A stretch of DNA of 64,000 nt. Source: Hyphomonadaceae bacterium UBA5336 (GTDB taxonomy: Bacteria; Pseudomonadota; Alphaproteobacteria; Caulobacterales; Hyphomonadaceae). Position 1 is the stretch's first letter; each line of letters starts with the position of its first letter. Below are positions 27,314-36,599 of the stretch, piece after piece. The stretch covers positions 16,317 through 80,316 of the forward strand of contig DHQO01000002.1 of the NCBI GenBank assembly GCA_002408125.1, read 5' to 3'. The notes under the pieces are model-generated. The model did not search any database and was not told the origin of the DNA. It was given only the letters and a program-made list of their open reading frames with translations. A program made the translations under genes and the position numbers.

Positions 27314-27988
27314 CTATTCGGCTGCCGACTCAGAGGCCTCCGAGGACTCCTCGGTTTTCGGGCGCCCGCGCGAAAGCGTCTTCAGCACACCATCATCGTC
27401 GCCGGGGGATTTGGCGTCCTCGTCGCTGGCCGTCTCGCGTTTCTTGTAGGTGCGGCGGCGGCGGGGCTTGGGCGCGTCTTCCTCAGCCGCGTCTGCGGCC
27501 TCGCCCTCATCGGCATCGATGACCTTCAGCGGATCGTCGCCGCTGTCACTGTCATCTGACGTATCGGCTTCCGCCTCGGCATCGGCGCCGTTCTGACGGT
27601 TGCGGCGGCCGCGACCGCGGCTGGGCTTCTCGCTGGCCGCATTGTCGTCATCGCCATCATTGTCGGCGTTGTTGTCATTGTCGTCGCTGCTGGCCTCAGG
27701 GCCATCATCATTGTCGTCGTCGCGATCATTGCGGTCGCGCCGGGACTTGTCCTTGTTGGTCTGCATGGCCGAGAGCAGACGCTGATAGTGTTCGGCGTGC
27801 TGGAAATAGGCTTCAGACATGACGCGGTCGCCGCTGGTCTGGGCGTCGCGGGCATATTGCAGGTATTTCTCGAGGACTTGTTGAGCCGACCCGCGAATCT
27901 TCACGTCGGGTCCATTGCTCTCATAGTGCCGGTTGGGGTTATTACCCCCTCCGCCAGACCGGCGGTTCCGCCCGCGTTGGCGCTTCAT
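27314..27988 (-). CDS. DUF4167 domain-containing protein
   Basis: 224 residues. The conserved N-terminal domain (about 1-80: basic RGRNRRSGGGG, then VKIRGSAQQVLEKYLQYARDAQTSGDRVMSEAYFQHAEHYQRLL) is typical of DUF4167 in alphaproteobacteria. The rest is disordered Asp/Asn-rich sequence with basic clusters (RRRRTYKKR), consistent with an RNA-associated or ribosome-linked role, although none is proven. AGGGAAG precedes the ATG. Its place downstream of prfA-prmC is conserved in the class. Confidence 0.88.
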   Translation of the reverse strand: MKRQRGRNRRSGGGGNNPNRHYESNGPDVKIRGSAQQVLEKYLQYARDAQTSGDRVMSEAYFQHAEHYQRLLSAMQTNKDKSRRDRNDRDDDNDDGPEASSDDNDNNADNDGDDDNAASEKPSRGRGRRNRQNGADAEAEADTSDDSDSGDDPLKVIDADEGEAADAAEEDAPKPRRRRTYKKRETASDEDAKSPGDDDGVLKTLSRGRPKTEESSEASESAAE

Positions 27989-28194
27989 GTCAGCTTCCCT
28001 GATTACGGCTCATCTCCCTTTGAGACGAGCGGGTCTATCCGCGCGAGAGCCCCCCTTGGGCCCAAGGCAACCTGAGTTTGCGCGGGTGTCTCACCTGGCC
28101 GGGATCGCGAAGATTCACTGCCGGGGACGTTTACTGGATAGCGTGCATCGGCGCCCGCGCCAAGCCCTGATCCGCTGTTGGCCTGTGGAAAGCT

Positions 28195-28234
28195 CAAAAA
28201 GCCGCACCTGTTAACCAACCGGGCGTTGTGCGGC
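28195..28234 (-). terminator. terminator overlapping the prmC stop codon
   Basis: On the minus strand GCCGCAC and GTGCGGC pair across a 20-nt loop and are followed by TTTTTG. The TAA stop of prmC lies in the loop. This separates prfA-prmC from the DUF4167 gene. Confidence 0.7.
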
Positions 28235-29068
28235 CACGGCGCGATCATTCCCGCCAAGGTCCCTCCGATGGAGGATTCCCGTCCATCCGGCCGCCTCCAG
28301 AAGTGCGGTGACGGCGGCTTTCTGGTCATAACCGATCTCGAGCACGAGCCAGGCACCGGGCTTCATCTTCTCTGCGCCCAGCACGATGATCTCGCGATAG
28401 GCATCCAGCCCATCCGGCCCGCCATCGAGCGCCAGACGGGGCTCGTAGTCACGCACATCCCGGTCGAGTGTTTCGATGATATCAGAAGCGATATAGGGCG
28501 GGTTGGAAATGATGAGATCCACCTCGCCCCAGCCGGTCCAGTCCGCCCAGCTGCCCGCGAAGAAATCCGCCTTCGCCTCCACCGAGTTCAGCGCCGCATT
28601 CTCGCGCGCCAGCGACAGGGCCTCGGCTGAGAGATCCACGCCAGTGCCACGCGTCCAGGGATGGCCGGTGAGCAGGGAGACCAGCAGGCAGCCGCTGCCT
28701 GTGCCGAGATCTGCGACGCCGAGCGTCTCGCCCGCCGGCATCAGCTCAAACGCCAGTTCCACCACGCATTCGCTGTCATCGCGCGGGATCAGGGCGCGGG
28801 CATCGGTCTTGAAGATCCGGCCGTAGAACTCGGTATTGCCGGTGAGGTATGCCAGCGGCTCACCCACCGCGCGGCGCCGAAGCAGCGGGTCGAGCTTCGC
28901 GGCAAAGCCTGCCGGTGCGGGGTCCCGGTCGCGCGTGATCAGCTCGCCCGGCTCGATGTCCATCAGGCCGGCAACCAGCCAGCGTGCTTCCTGGCGCGCA
29001 CCCTCGATCCCGGCTCCCCCTAATCGGCGCTGGGCCCAGCAGACGATTTCACCGAACGTACGGCTCAC
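28211..29068 (-). CDS. prmC: peptide chain release factor N5-glutamine methyltransferase
   Basis: 285 residues. N-terminal helical domain, then a Rossmann methyltransferase with VADLGTGSGCLLVSLL and the catalytic substrate motif NPPY (IISNPPYIAS). PrmC methylates the GGQ glutamine of RF1/RF2 using S-adenosylmethionine. It overlaps the prfA stop by ATGA (29065-29068), so the enzyme is translationally coupled to its substrate. Confidence 0.96.
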   Translation of the reverse strand: MSRTFGEIVCWAQRRLGGAGIEGARQEARWLVAGLMDIEPGELITRDRDPAPAGFAAKLDPLLRRRAVGEPLAYLTGNTEFYGRIFKTDARALIPRDDSECVVELAFELMPAGETLGVADLGTGSGCLLVSLLTGHPWTRGTGVDLSAEALSLARENAALNSVEAKADFFAGSWADWTGWGEVDLIISNPPYIASDIIETLDRDVRDYEPRLALDGGPDGLDAYREIIVLGAEKMKPGAWLVLEIGYDQKAAVTALLEAAGWTGILHRRDLGGNDRAVAAQRPVG

Positions 29069-30138
29069 GCGTCTTCCATCGCCGCCAGCTTCAACGCCTG
29101 GTCCTCTGCACGCAAGGCGTCAATGATATCGCCGAGCGCATCGCCAGCGATGATCTTGTCCAGATTGTGCAGGGTGAGATTGATGCGGTGATCGGACACC
29201 CGGCCTTGCGGATAGTTGTAGGTGCGGATCTTTTCCGAGCGGTCGCCCGAACCGACCTGGGACTTGCGCGCATCGGCGCGGGCCCTGTCCTTCTCCTCGC
29301 GCTCGCGCTCGTAAAGGCGGATCTTGAGCATCTCCATCGCCTTTTCGCGGTTCACATGCTGGGACTTTTCCGAGCTGGTCGCGATGATGCCCGTGGGCAG
29401 GTGGGTGATGCGCACCGCTGAGTCGGTGGTATTGACGTGCTGACCGCCGGCGCCCGAGGCACGCATCGTGTCGATGCGGATATCCTCGTTTCGGATCTCG
29501 ATCTCGATATTCTCCGGCGCCGGCAGCACTGCGACAGTCGCCGCCGAAGTGTGGATGCGCCCCTGGGTTTCGGTCGCCGGCACGCGCTGGACGCGGTGGA
29601 CCCCGCTTTCCCATTTTAACAGGCCGAAGACATTATCGCCGGAAATGTTCGCGGTGATTTCCTTGTAACCCCCGGCATCGCCCTCCGAGACCGAGACCAC
29701 ATCCACCTTCCAGCCCTGCAGGCTGGCAAAGCGCTGATACATGCGGAAAAGATCGCCGGCAAACAGCGCGGCCTCGTCCCCACCCGTGCCCGCGCGCACC
29801 TCCAGCACCACATCGGCGCTGTCATCGGCATCGCGCGGGAGCAGGAGCACCTGCATCTCGCCTTCCAGCTCCGGAATGGCCTCGCGCAGCGTCTGGTATT
29901 CCTCGCGCGCAAGCTCGGCCATGTCTGGATCGTCGCCCTCCATCATGGCCTCGGCCTCGGTAAGGCCGGAACGCGCAGCCGCCAGTTCGCGCGCCTTGTC
30001 GGCGACCGGCTTCAGCTCGGCATGCTCTTTCGACAGGGCGACGATCTCGGACGGATCGGTCGCCGCGCCCATGCGCGCCTCGACCTGCTCGAAGCGGTCG
30101 ACCACCTGGTCAATGCGGGATTGGGGAATTCTAGCCAT
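29065..30138 (-). CDS. prfA: peptide chain release factor 1
   Basis: 357 residues, full length. Domain 2 carries the GGQ motif (MRASGAGGQHVNTTDSAVRITH) that triggers peptidyl-tRNA hydrolysis, and PATETQGRIHTS includes the PxT-type codon-recognition region for UAA/UAG. The N-terminal helices match the family from residue 1, supporting ATG 30138. That ATG is embedded in the 3' arm of a perfect 12-bp inverted repeat, and there is no separate ribosome binding site. Followed by prmC. Confidence 0.97.
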   Translation of the reverse strand: MARIPQSRIDQVVDRFEQVEARMGAATDPSEIVALSKEHAELKPVADKARELAAARSGLTEAEAMMEGDDPDMAELAREEYQTLREAIPELEGEMQVLLLPRDADDSADVVLEVRAGTGGDEAALFAGDLFRMYQRFASLQGWKVDVVSVSEGDAGGYKEITANISGDNVFGLLKWESGVHRVQRVPATETQGRIHTSAATVAVLPAPENIEIEIRNEDIRIDTMRASGAGGQHVNTTDSAVRITHLPTGIIATSSEKSQHVNREKAMEMLKIRLYEREREEKDRARADARKSQVGSGDRSEKIRTYNYPQGRVSDHRINLTLHNLDKIIAGDALGDIIDALRAEDQALKLAAMEDA

Positions 30139-30170
30139 CCCGCCCGTTTAATGCGGAGCGGGCGGGATGG
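30135..30170 (-). promoter_or_regulatory. 12-bp perfect hairpin covering the prfA start codon
   Basis: CCATCCCGCCCG (30135-30146) and CGGGCGGGATGG (30159-30170) pair perfectly across 12 nt. In the leftward transcript the prfA AUG lies inside the 3' arm. It lies 15 nt beyond the MAPEG gene stop and has no U-tract, so it is either a transcript end for that gene or a translational control structure. Confidence 0.65.
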
Positions 30171-30185
30171 GAAGCGGGCGAATGT

Positions 30186-30680
30186 TCAGGCGAAGGCCCG
30201 CAGCAGCTCTTTCACCACCAGCGCCATCAGGGCGAAGGTCGACAGGGTAAACACCATGAAGCGCAACGCCACCACGGGGCTGAGTACCTGCACCAGCGAG
30301 TGCACCACGCGCAGGCCGAAATAGGCCCAGGCCATGTACCAGGCCACCATGTCGGCCCCGCCGGAAATCGCGGCAATCGCCATCACCGCATAGAAGACCG
30401 TCGGGGCTTCGTGCAGGTGGTTGTAGTTGTCGGCGACGGCGCGGATATTGGACGGGATTCTCTCGGCCAGCGCGCTGTTGCTGCCGGGATGGCGGGCATC
30501 GTTGGGGTCGATCTTGGCCTTCTGCATGGCCGGGATGCGCGTGGCATACATCCAGATCCACATTACCATCGTCCATGCCGCGAGCAGCAGCGCGGGCAGG
30601 AGAAACTCCTGCAGTGACAATGTGTTCACAGTCACGATGATCTCTTCGGCCGTCTCCTGAGCCTGTGGGTAGTTCTGCAT
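30186..30680 (-). CDS. MAPEG family membrane protein
   Basis: 164 residues with four predicted transmembrane helices (about 20-45, 80-100, 105-125, 135-160). The MAPEG pattern is visible in NYNHLHEAPTVFYAVMAIAA and WAYFGLRVVHSLVQ. The family covers glutathione- and eicosanoid-related membrane enzymes; bacterial members are mostly uncharacterised. The start at 30680 has GGGAGG five bases upstream; the frame is open to 30698. Confidence 0.82.
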   Translation of the reverse strand: MQNYPQAQETAEEIIVTVNTLSLQEFLLPALLLAAWTMVMWIWMYATRIPAMQKAKIDPNDARHPGSNSALAERIPSNIRAVADNYNHLHEAPTVFYAVMAIAAISGGADMVAWYMAWAYFGLRVVHSLVQVLSPVVALRFMVFTLSTFALMALVVKELLRAFA

Positions 30681-30752
30681 GCCTTGCCTCCCGAGCAATT
30701 GTTTGCGGAAACACTCGGCAGATTGCGCTGGACTTGCAAGACTTACCGCGCG

Positions 30753-32027
30753 TCAGTCCGTGGCCATGACATGGCGGTGGGAGCCCCCCGCGCCGTTATG
30801 GGCTTCAAGAAACTCGACAAAGGCGGCGATGTCGCGCTTGTCGACGCCATGCCCGCCCGGGCGCAGATAATAGGCCAGCGCGTCGCCGGGCTCATAATCG
30901 GCCATGTCTTTCGCGCCGAGCCCGGTCTCGCCATAGAGGCGGTACACCTTGCTGGCCGCTTCGCTCGCGCGATAGGTCGAGTTCGGATCCGACCAGACAT
31001 CGCGCCGGCCATTGCCAATCAGGACCGGCGTGGGCGCCAAGAGGGCAAGCAGTTCATGCTGGTCGACCGGCAGTTCGACGAGCCGGTCCATATACTCGCC
31101 CAGATGCGGCTCGAACCATTGCGGATAGGATTTCTGCACGCGGTCGAGCCGTTCGCCGGTGTGCGAACGCGACAGTGCCGCGCCGCCAAAGCCCGACTGG
31201 TGGGAGATCACCAGGTCGATCCGACGGTCCCAGATGCCCGCCAGCAGGGCGGACTTGCCATGCCGGGAATGCCCGTAAACCGCGATACGGCTGGTGTCGA
31301 GCCAGTCCTCGTCTTCAAGCAGGTCGATGGCCGCACTATAGCCATAGGCCCAGGCCATCAGCGCGCCGGTGGGCGTGCGCCCGTCGGGCATGGCGAGCCC
31401 AGCCATGGCTTCAGGCCCGCCGCTCGGCGTATCGGGCACCATGTCGCTGGCATAATAACTGGCATAGGCGTACCCGGCGTCGAAATAGGCTTCCACTGGC
31501 ACTTCGGCGATGTATTCGCCGAAAATGTATTCCGCCAGCCAGGGCAGTTCGGTCTTCTCGCACAGCTCCCCGCCTGGTGTGCTCATGGCCGTGGAACCGA
31601 ACACTGAGCAATTGCTGGAAAAGGTCTGACCGATGACGAGACCAAGACTGCCCGGCGCGGCGTTTTTCGGGACGGCAAGACCGAGATAGAAATCCACCGC
31701 GCCGTCGCCTTCCCCGACGCGGATCAGCAGCTCTTCGAGCCGCGCGCGTCCGCCGGCATAGTCCGGGTCGGCCACGCGCGTGGACACGAGACTCACCGGC
31801 AGGCCCTCCGGCCAGGGGCCGTAGAGCACCTCCTCGAACCGCGCCTTCAGCGCCTCGCGCCCGGCTTCCCAGTCGGCCAGGGTGTCGACGGCGATTTCGG
31901 GCTCGGGGGCATCCTTGTTGGCGGTTTCCAGGCTGGCATAATTCAGGCCCAGCTTGGTGCAGCTGGCCACGATCCACAGGGTCAGGGCCGCAATAACAAG
32001 CCAGCCGAGAAACTTCCAAATCCTCAC
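30753..32027 (-). CDS. CE15-like (glucuronoyl esterase-type) alpha/beta hydrolase
   Basis: 424 residues. An N-terminal membrane anchor or possible lipoprotein signal (LWIVASC) precedes an alpha/beta-hydrolase. It carries the CE15 features GHSRHGKSALLAGIWDRRIDLVISHQSGFGGAA (nucleophile Ser), YPQWFEPHLGEYMDRLVELPVDQHELLALLAPTPV and a late GGHGVDKRD (catalytic His). CE15 enzymes cleave esters between glucuronic acid on xylan and lignin. GTG start with GGGAGG ten bases ahead. The actual substrate is untested; a more general secreted esterase is possible. Confidence 0.75.
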   Translation of the reverse strand: MRIWKFLGWLVIAALTLWIVASCTKLGLNYASLETANKDAPEPEIAVDTLADWEAGREALKARFEEVLYGPWPEGLPVSLVSTRVADPDYAGGRARLEELLIRVGEGDGAVDFYLGLAVPKNAAPGSLGLVIGQTFSSNCSVFGSTAMSTPGGELCEKTELPWLAEYIFGEYIAEVPVEAYFDAGYAYASYYASDMVPDTPSGGPEAMAGLAMPDGRTPTGALMAWAYGYSAAIDLLEDEDWLDTSRIAVYGHSRHGKSALLAGIWDRRIDLVISHQSGFGGAALSRSHTGERLDRVQKSYPQWFEPHLGEYMDRLVELPVDQHELLALLAPTPVLIGNGRRDVWSDPNSTYRASEAASKVYRLYGETGLGAKDMADYEPGDALAYYLRPGGHGVDKRDIAAFVEFLEAHNGAGGSHRHVMATD

Positions 32028-32119
32028 TGTGCTCGGGCCTCCCGGTCTCTGTGTTGCGCATCGGTAGCCAGTCCGGCTGGCCGGCGCAATCCAGATCGCG
32101 GAATTGTCAGGCTGGAAGC

Positions 32120-34777
32120 TTAAAACCGGTCGAGCAGCCGGCGCAGATATTCCTGCTCCTCGGCATCGTCGGTATTCTCATAGCGCCGACGCAGCTCGTC
32201 GAGGATGTCCTTGGCGCGCTGGCGCTCGGCCTCGTCGGGGATGGTGACACTGTCGCCATTGCCCGGTCCGCCGATGGGACGGCCGAAAGGATCGACCCGG
32301 TCGCTGTCGGCATTGGTGCGGTCGCCAGCCATGGCTTCCTCGATCTCGTCGAGGCGCTCGGCCAGTTCCGTCGACAGGTCGCGCAGCCGGCCGGTGGCCT
32401 CTTCCTGCAGGTCTCCGGCCCACTCCTCGCGGCCGCGTTCCAGCTCGCGCGCGGCGCGTTCCTGCAGGCGGGCAATGTCTTCCAGGCGCTGACGGGCGGC
32501 ATCGTCGAGGCCGGCCATGCCGGTGCCTTCCTCGCCTTCCGGATCGACCTCGGCAGACTGGCCGCTGCCGGCATCGCTGTCCTCGCCCATGCCACGCGAC
32601 AGGCGCTCGGCCTGCTTGGCAAGGCCGCGCTGGCGGTCGCCGAGGCCTTCGCCCATGCTGCTGTTCTCGCCCTCTTCACCTTCCGCGCCGGACTGGCCGC
32701 CCTCGCCCTGGCTGGAGGAGCCCTCACCGCGCTGCTCGGCCAGCGTGTCGTCATTCAGCTCGCGCTGTTCGCGCAGCAGGTCCGAGAGGGCTTCGAGCGC
32801 TTCGGTCAGTTCGCGCTGCTCGCCGGTCATTTCCTCGTCTTCACCGGGCTCACCACCTTCTCCGCCCGGCATGGCAAAGCCGTCACCGCTGGAAGCCCCA
32901 CCCTGCTGGAATTCGAGGTTTTCGAGCATGTTGGTGATGTCGGAAAGCAGCTGGCGTGCCTGGTCCGTGGCGCCGGTTTCGGCAAGATCCGACAGCGCAT
33001 CCAGCATATCCTGGAAATCGCCGGAGCCGAGCCCGCCGCCCGCCCCCTGCTCGCCCATGTCGGACATGTTCGGGGCTTCATTGCCGTTGATCAGCGCCTC
33101 AGCCATTTTCGCCGCGATATAGTTATTGGCCGCTTCCTTGAAGGCTTCCATCAGGCGGCGGATCTCGTCTTCCGATGCACCGTCGCGCAGCGCCTGTTCC
33201 AGCGCGCGGCGAGCGGCGAGGAGCGCGCGCAAGGCATCGGCCGCGCTGCCATATTCGGCCTTCAGCGCCACCTGCCAGAGCAATGTATCCACCGTGTCAG
33301 CCTCGGCCTTGTCGGGCGCGGCCAGCAGGATGGAATGGGCCATGCGCAGACCGAAATAGACCGAGCGATCTTCATAGTAGCGCGCCGGCTCCAGCGTCAG
33401 CCCGTCGAGCATTTCCGCCGCCATCTGCACATCCGGCGGGGCGGCGTCGAGCCGACGGGTCGCGGCGGTATTGACCCCGCCCTGAGCCAGGGATTCCGGA
33501 TTGCCCGGCAGGTCGCCATAGGCACGCGGCTCGCGCAGCACGGTGACGCGCACTTCCTGGGCGGCTCTCGCCAGTGGCTGCAGCAGCAGTTTTTCAGGCA
33601 GGACGAACTCCACAACCTCGCTGCGCCCTTCCTGACCAGCGCCGTCGATGGCTACCAGTTGCACATTCACCGGCAGGCCGGCCCAGCGATGGCGCATTGT
33701 GTCCAGCGTGGCGCTCTCCTCGGCGACTTTCGGCGAGACCGGGCCCATGGGCACGATCAGGCGATCCTCGGCATCGGGCGCGGCCGGGTGCGGGTCCTTC
33801 AGGCGTACGGCCAGTTCCAGACGATCGACGCCATAATCGTCGGCCACCGCCCAATCGAAGGCCATCTCGTCCTTGGTGGTCAGTTCCGGCTCGGTCACGA
33901 ACCGCGCCATGGGCGGGGCATCGGGCGAGGCCAGCACGTCCCAGGCGATACGCTCGCCCCACCAGTGCACCGAGACGCGGGTGTCGCCCTCGATCGTGGC
34001 ACGCGCTTGCCAGGCCCCGTCCGGAGTGCCGGCAAAGCGGGTCTTGTCGCGATGATCATCGGTCTCCATGATCAGTTCAGGCGCAGCGCGGTGGAAGGCG
34101 CGCAGGGTGATCTCAGACCCCGCCGGCACGCGCAGCTCGCCCATATCGGCTTCGAGGAAAATGGGCGGGCGGCCAGTATGGTTCGGCGGAGTGATCCAGG
34201 CTTCCACACGCAGGGAGTCCGCCCCGGCCAACGCCCCGAGATTAGGCACGAAGGCGGCATGCAGGCGCGGATCGCGCTGCGCCCCGGCAAGGAAGAACAG
34301 ACCTACCAGGGCGAGTGGCAGGAGAAAACGCAGAAAGGCCGGGTCGAGCCGGCGCCAGTCGCTCCAGAAACCCGGCACCTTCAGCTCGGCCACCGCCGCG
34401 CGCAGCTTCAGCGCATGGGCCCGCCACAGGGCCTGGGCCGGGCCGGTCGGCGATGCGGGCCGGTCGAGCAGGCCCGAGACCGGGCGCAGGTCGGACTGGC
34501 GGTCGAGCAGGTCGCGGGCATCGGCCTCGCTCGGGCGCTGCCACACGCGCAGGGCACGCACCAGCAACAGGGCGGCCACAAGAAAGCTGCAGATCGTGAT
34601 GCCCGCCGCAACAGTCGGCGGGACAACCTGGAACACACCCAACAGTGCGGCGGCGAGATAGACCCCGGCGAACAGAAGAAGCGGCCAGAAGGCGCGCGCA
34701 AAGGCGAGCCGCCCGAGCCTGCCGCGCACGGCGCCCAGCTTGGCCTTCAGTCCGGGGATCAATCTCAGTTCAGCCAA
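32120..34777 (-). CDS. DUF4175 / TIGR02302 family protein
   Basis: 885 residues. Two N-terminal membrane helices (about 28-75) and one near 180-200 precede a periplasmic beta domain (WITPPNHTGRPPIFLEAD, PAGSEITLRAFH). A helical domain follows, then a long low-complexity Gly/Glu/Gln-rich stretch (about 590-770) ending in a charged helical tail. This layout is that of TIGR02302, which is confined to alphaproteobacteria and uncharacterised. TTG start with GGAAGAG ahead; it overlaps the lysA end by 13 bp, hence same transcript. Confidence 0.85.
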   Translation of the reverse strand: MAELRLIPGLKAKLGAVRGRLGRLAFARAFWPLLLFAGVYLAAALLGVFQVVPPTVAAGITICSFLVAALLLVRALRVWQRPSEADARDLLDRQSDLRPVSGLLDRPASPTGPAQALWRAHALKLRAAVAELKVPGFWSDWRRLDPAFLRFLLPLALVGLFFLAGAQRDPRLHAAFVPNLGALAGADSLRVEAWITPPNHTGRPPIFLEADMGELRVPAGSEITLRAFHRAAPELIMETDDHRDKTRFAGTPDGAWQARATIEGDTRVSVHWWGERIAWDVLASPDAPPMARFVTEPELTTKDEMAFDWAVADDYGVDRLELAVRLKDPHPAAPDAEDRLIVPMGPVSPKVAEESATLDTMRHRWAGLPVNVQLVAIDGAGQEGRSEVVEFVLPEKLLLQPLARAAQEVRVTVLREPRAYGDLPGNPESLAQGGVNTAATRRLDAAPPDVQMAAEMLDGLTLEPARYYEDRSVYFGLRMAHSILLAAPDKAEADTVDTLLWQVALKAEYGSAADALRALLAARRALEQALRDGASEDEIRRLMEAFKEAANNYIAAKMAEALINGNEAPNMSDMGEQGAGGGLGSGDFQDMLDALSDLAETGATDQARQLLSDITNMLENLEFQQGGASSGDGFAMPGGEGGEPGEDEEMTGEQRELTEALEALSDLLREQRELNDDTLAEQRGEGSSSQGEGGQSGAEGEEGENSSMGEGLGDRQRGLAKQAERLSRGMGEDSDAGSGQSAEVDPEGEEGTGMAGLDDAARQRLEDIARLQERAARELERGREEWAGDLQEEATGRLRDLSTELAERLDEIEEAMAGDRTNADSDRVDPFGRPIGGPGNGDSVTIPDEAERQRAKDILDELRRRYENTDDAEEQEYLRRLLDRF

Positions 34778-36030
34778 TCGGGTATCTCTTCCAGGGCCAA
34801 CATCTCTTCAAAACTGGGACGCCTGCGGATGATGGAATAGCTGTCGCCATTGACAAGCACTTCCGGCACCAGAGGTCTCGCATTGTATTGCGACGAGAGT
34901 ACGGCGCCATAGGCACCGGCTGACATGATCGCGAGCCGGTCTCCCGAATGCAAGGCCGGCAGTGCACGTGCCGTGGCGAACTTGTCGGTGGATTCGCAGA
35001 TCGGGCCGACAATGTCATAGGTTGCTTCCGGCGCGCCACGCGCTGGCTCGGTGAGCGGCAGCATCTCGTGATGGGCGCCATAGAGCGCCGGGCGCATGAG
35101 ATCGTTCATCCCGGCATCGACGATCAGGAAAGTCCGGTCCGGGGCTTCCTTTTCATAGAGCGCGGTGGTCAGCAGCACGCCTGCATTGCCGGCGATGACG
35201 CGGCCGGGCTCAAGGATAACCTGCACGCCCAGTCCGGCGCTCACTTCGGCGATCATCGCGGCATATGCAGATGGTGGCGGCGGCACATCGCCCGGCTTGT
35301 AGGGAATGCCCAGCCCGCCGCCGACATCGATGCGGGCGATCTCGTGGCCCGCCGCGCGCAGGCGCTGGACCAGCCCGACCACCTTCTCGAACGCCGCACG
35401 CATCGGGACGAGATCGCCGATCTGGCTGCCGATATGCACATCGACGCCCACCACGCGGATGCCCGGCAGGGTCGCAGCTTCTGCGTACAGCGCCTCAGCC
35501 TCGGCCCAGGGCACGCCGAACTTGTCGCCCTTCTTGCCGGTGGAGATGTTCGGATGCCCGCCCGCGGCGACATCGGGATTGACGCGGATGGCCACCGGCG
35601 CCGCGCGCCCCAGCCGGTCCGCGACCGTCGAGAGCAGGCGCAGCTCGGCCGCGCTCTCGACATTGAACTGATGGATGGCCTGCGTCAGGCCAAGCTCCAT
35701 CTCCGGAGCGGTCTTGCCGACGCCGGAGAAGACGATTTTTTCCGCCGGGATGCCGGCGGCCCGGGCGCGCTGCAGCTCCCCACCGCTCACCACATCGGCC
35801 CCGCAACCCTCTGCGGCCAGCGTGGCCAGCACGGCGAGGCTGGCATTGGCCTTCACCGAATAGGCGATCAGGCAGTCCTGGCCCTCAAAGGCCTCGGCCA
35901 GCACGCGGGCATGGCGCTGCAACGTCGCGGTCGAATAGACATAGCACGGCGTGCCGACCTCATCGGCGATGTGCGAGAGGGCCACGCCCTCGCAGTGAAG
36001 GTCCCCGTCTTTATAGGCGAAATGGTGCAT
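34765..36030 (-). CDS. lysA: diaminopimelate decarboxylase
   Basis: 421 residues. A fold-type III PLP enzyme with the PLP lysine in YSVKANASLA (about residue 57), HIGSQIGDL, the phosphate-binding GGGLGIPY and EPGRVIAGNAG, and the second-subunit residues in CESTDKFA. It converts meso-diaminopimelate to lysine, the last step of lysine synthesis, and competes for the peptidoglycan precursor. It lies in the chain argH-lptM-lipoprotein-lysA-DUF4175. Confidence 0.96.
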   Translation of the reverse strand: MHHFAYKDGDLHCEGVALSHIADEVGTPCYVYSTATLQRHARVLAEAFEGQDCLIAYSVKANASLAVLATLAAEGCGADVVSGGELQRARAAGIPAEKIVFSGVGKTAPEMELGLTQAIHQFNVESAAELRLLSTVADRLGRAAPVAIRVNPDVAAGGHPNISTGKKGDKFGVPWAEAEALYAEAATLPGIRVVGVDVHIGSQIGDLVPMRAAFEKVVGLVQRLRAAGHEIARIDVGGGLGIPYKPGDVPPPPSAYAAMIAEVSAGLGVQVILEPGRVIAGNAGVLLTTALYEKEAPDRTFLIVDAGMNDLMRPALYGAHHEMLPLTEPARGAPEATYDIVGPICESTDKFATARALPALHSGDRLAIMSAGAYGAVLSSQYNARPLVPEVLVNGDSYSIIRRRPSFEEMLALEEIPDWLN

Positions 36031-36048
36031 GCGCTGCCTGCTCGGCCC

Positions 36049-36354
36049 CTAGCGTTCGGTGGTGATGTCTTCCAGCCGGCCCTGCTCGACATCCGGCACG
36101 GGTACGGCAGCTGGCAGTTCGCCCCCCAGCGTATTGTAGATCGAGCCGGTATCGTCGATCCGGCCATCCTCGATATAATCCACCGGGGAATAGAACGGCA
36201 CGGTCTGGGCGGGCGTGGGCGCCGCGGCACTGATCCCCGGGGGCAGCGCCGGAACCGGCTCGGGCGGCGCTGCGCAGGCGGTCAGGCCTGCTGTGAGAAG
36301 AGTGCCCGCCGCCATCAGGCTGCGCGAGGACGTGGTCATGGGCGTCGCGCTCAA
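36049..36354 (-). CDS. small proline-rich lipoprotein
   Basis: 101 residues. Signal with lipobox LTAC (Cys about 27), then a Pro/Ala-rich linker (APPEPVPALPPGISAAAPTP) and an acidic tail without recognisable fold. ATG 36354 overlaps the stop of the upstream lptM gene by ATGA; an inner ATG at 36339 is possible but lacks that coupling. 18 bp precede lysA. Unknown function. Confidence 0.65.
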   Translation of the reverse strand: MSATPMTTSSRSLMAAGTLLTAGLTACAAPPEPVPALPPGISAAAPTPAQTVPFYSPVDYIEDGRIDDTGSIYNTLGGELPAAVPVPDVEQGRLEDITTER

Positions 36355-36599
36355 CTGCCGGGGCCGCCGAGCAGTTCGTCGTCGGCGTCGGGCATGTCCT
36401 CGCCATCCTCATCCTCGGCATTGCTCTCGCGCAAGTCGGAAAGCCCATCGGTCACGACCCGGTCGGGCCGCTCGGCCTCGGGCACTTCGTCCGGATTGCC
36501 GAACAGCGGATCCGGGCGCGTCAGGTCGCCCTGCAGGCCGCAGGCAGACAGCCCGGCAAGGGCCACGCCACAAAGAAGAAGTTTTGTCAGTCGAGTCAT
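36351..36599 (-). CDS. lptM: LPS translocon maturation lipoprotein LptM-like (YifL/LppL)
   Basis: 82 residues. Lipoprotein signal ending in LSAC, immediately followed by GLQGDL, the family's CGLxGxL motif; the remainder is an acidic disordered tail. LptM stabilises the LptDE outer-membrane LPS translocon by mimicking LPS. Genes of this type usually sit just upstream of lysA, as here. It overlaps argH by ATGA (36596-36599). Confidence 0.8.
   Translation of the reverse strand: MTRLTKLLLCGVALAGLSACGLQGDLTRPDPLFGNPDEVPEAERPDRVVTDGLSDLRESNAEDEDGEDMPDADDELLGGPGS

Noticed and set aside
32051..34840. A 929-codon plus-strand frame over the DUF4175 gene
   Set aside because: Exact antisense of a well-supported gene; no family features.
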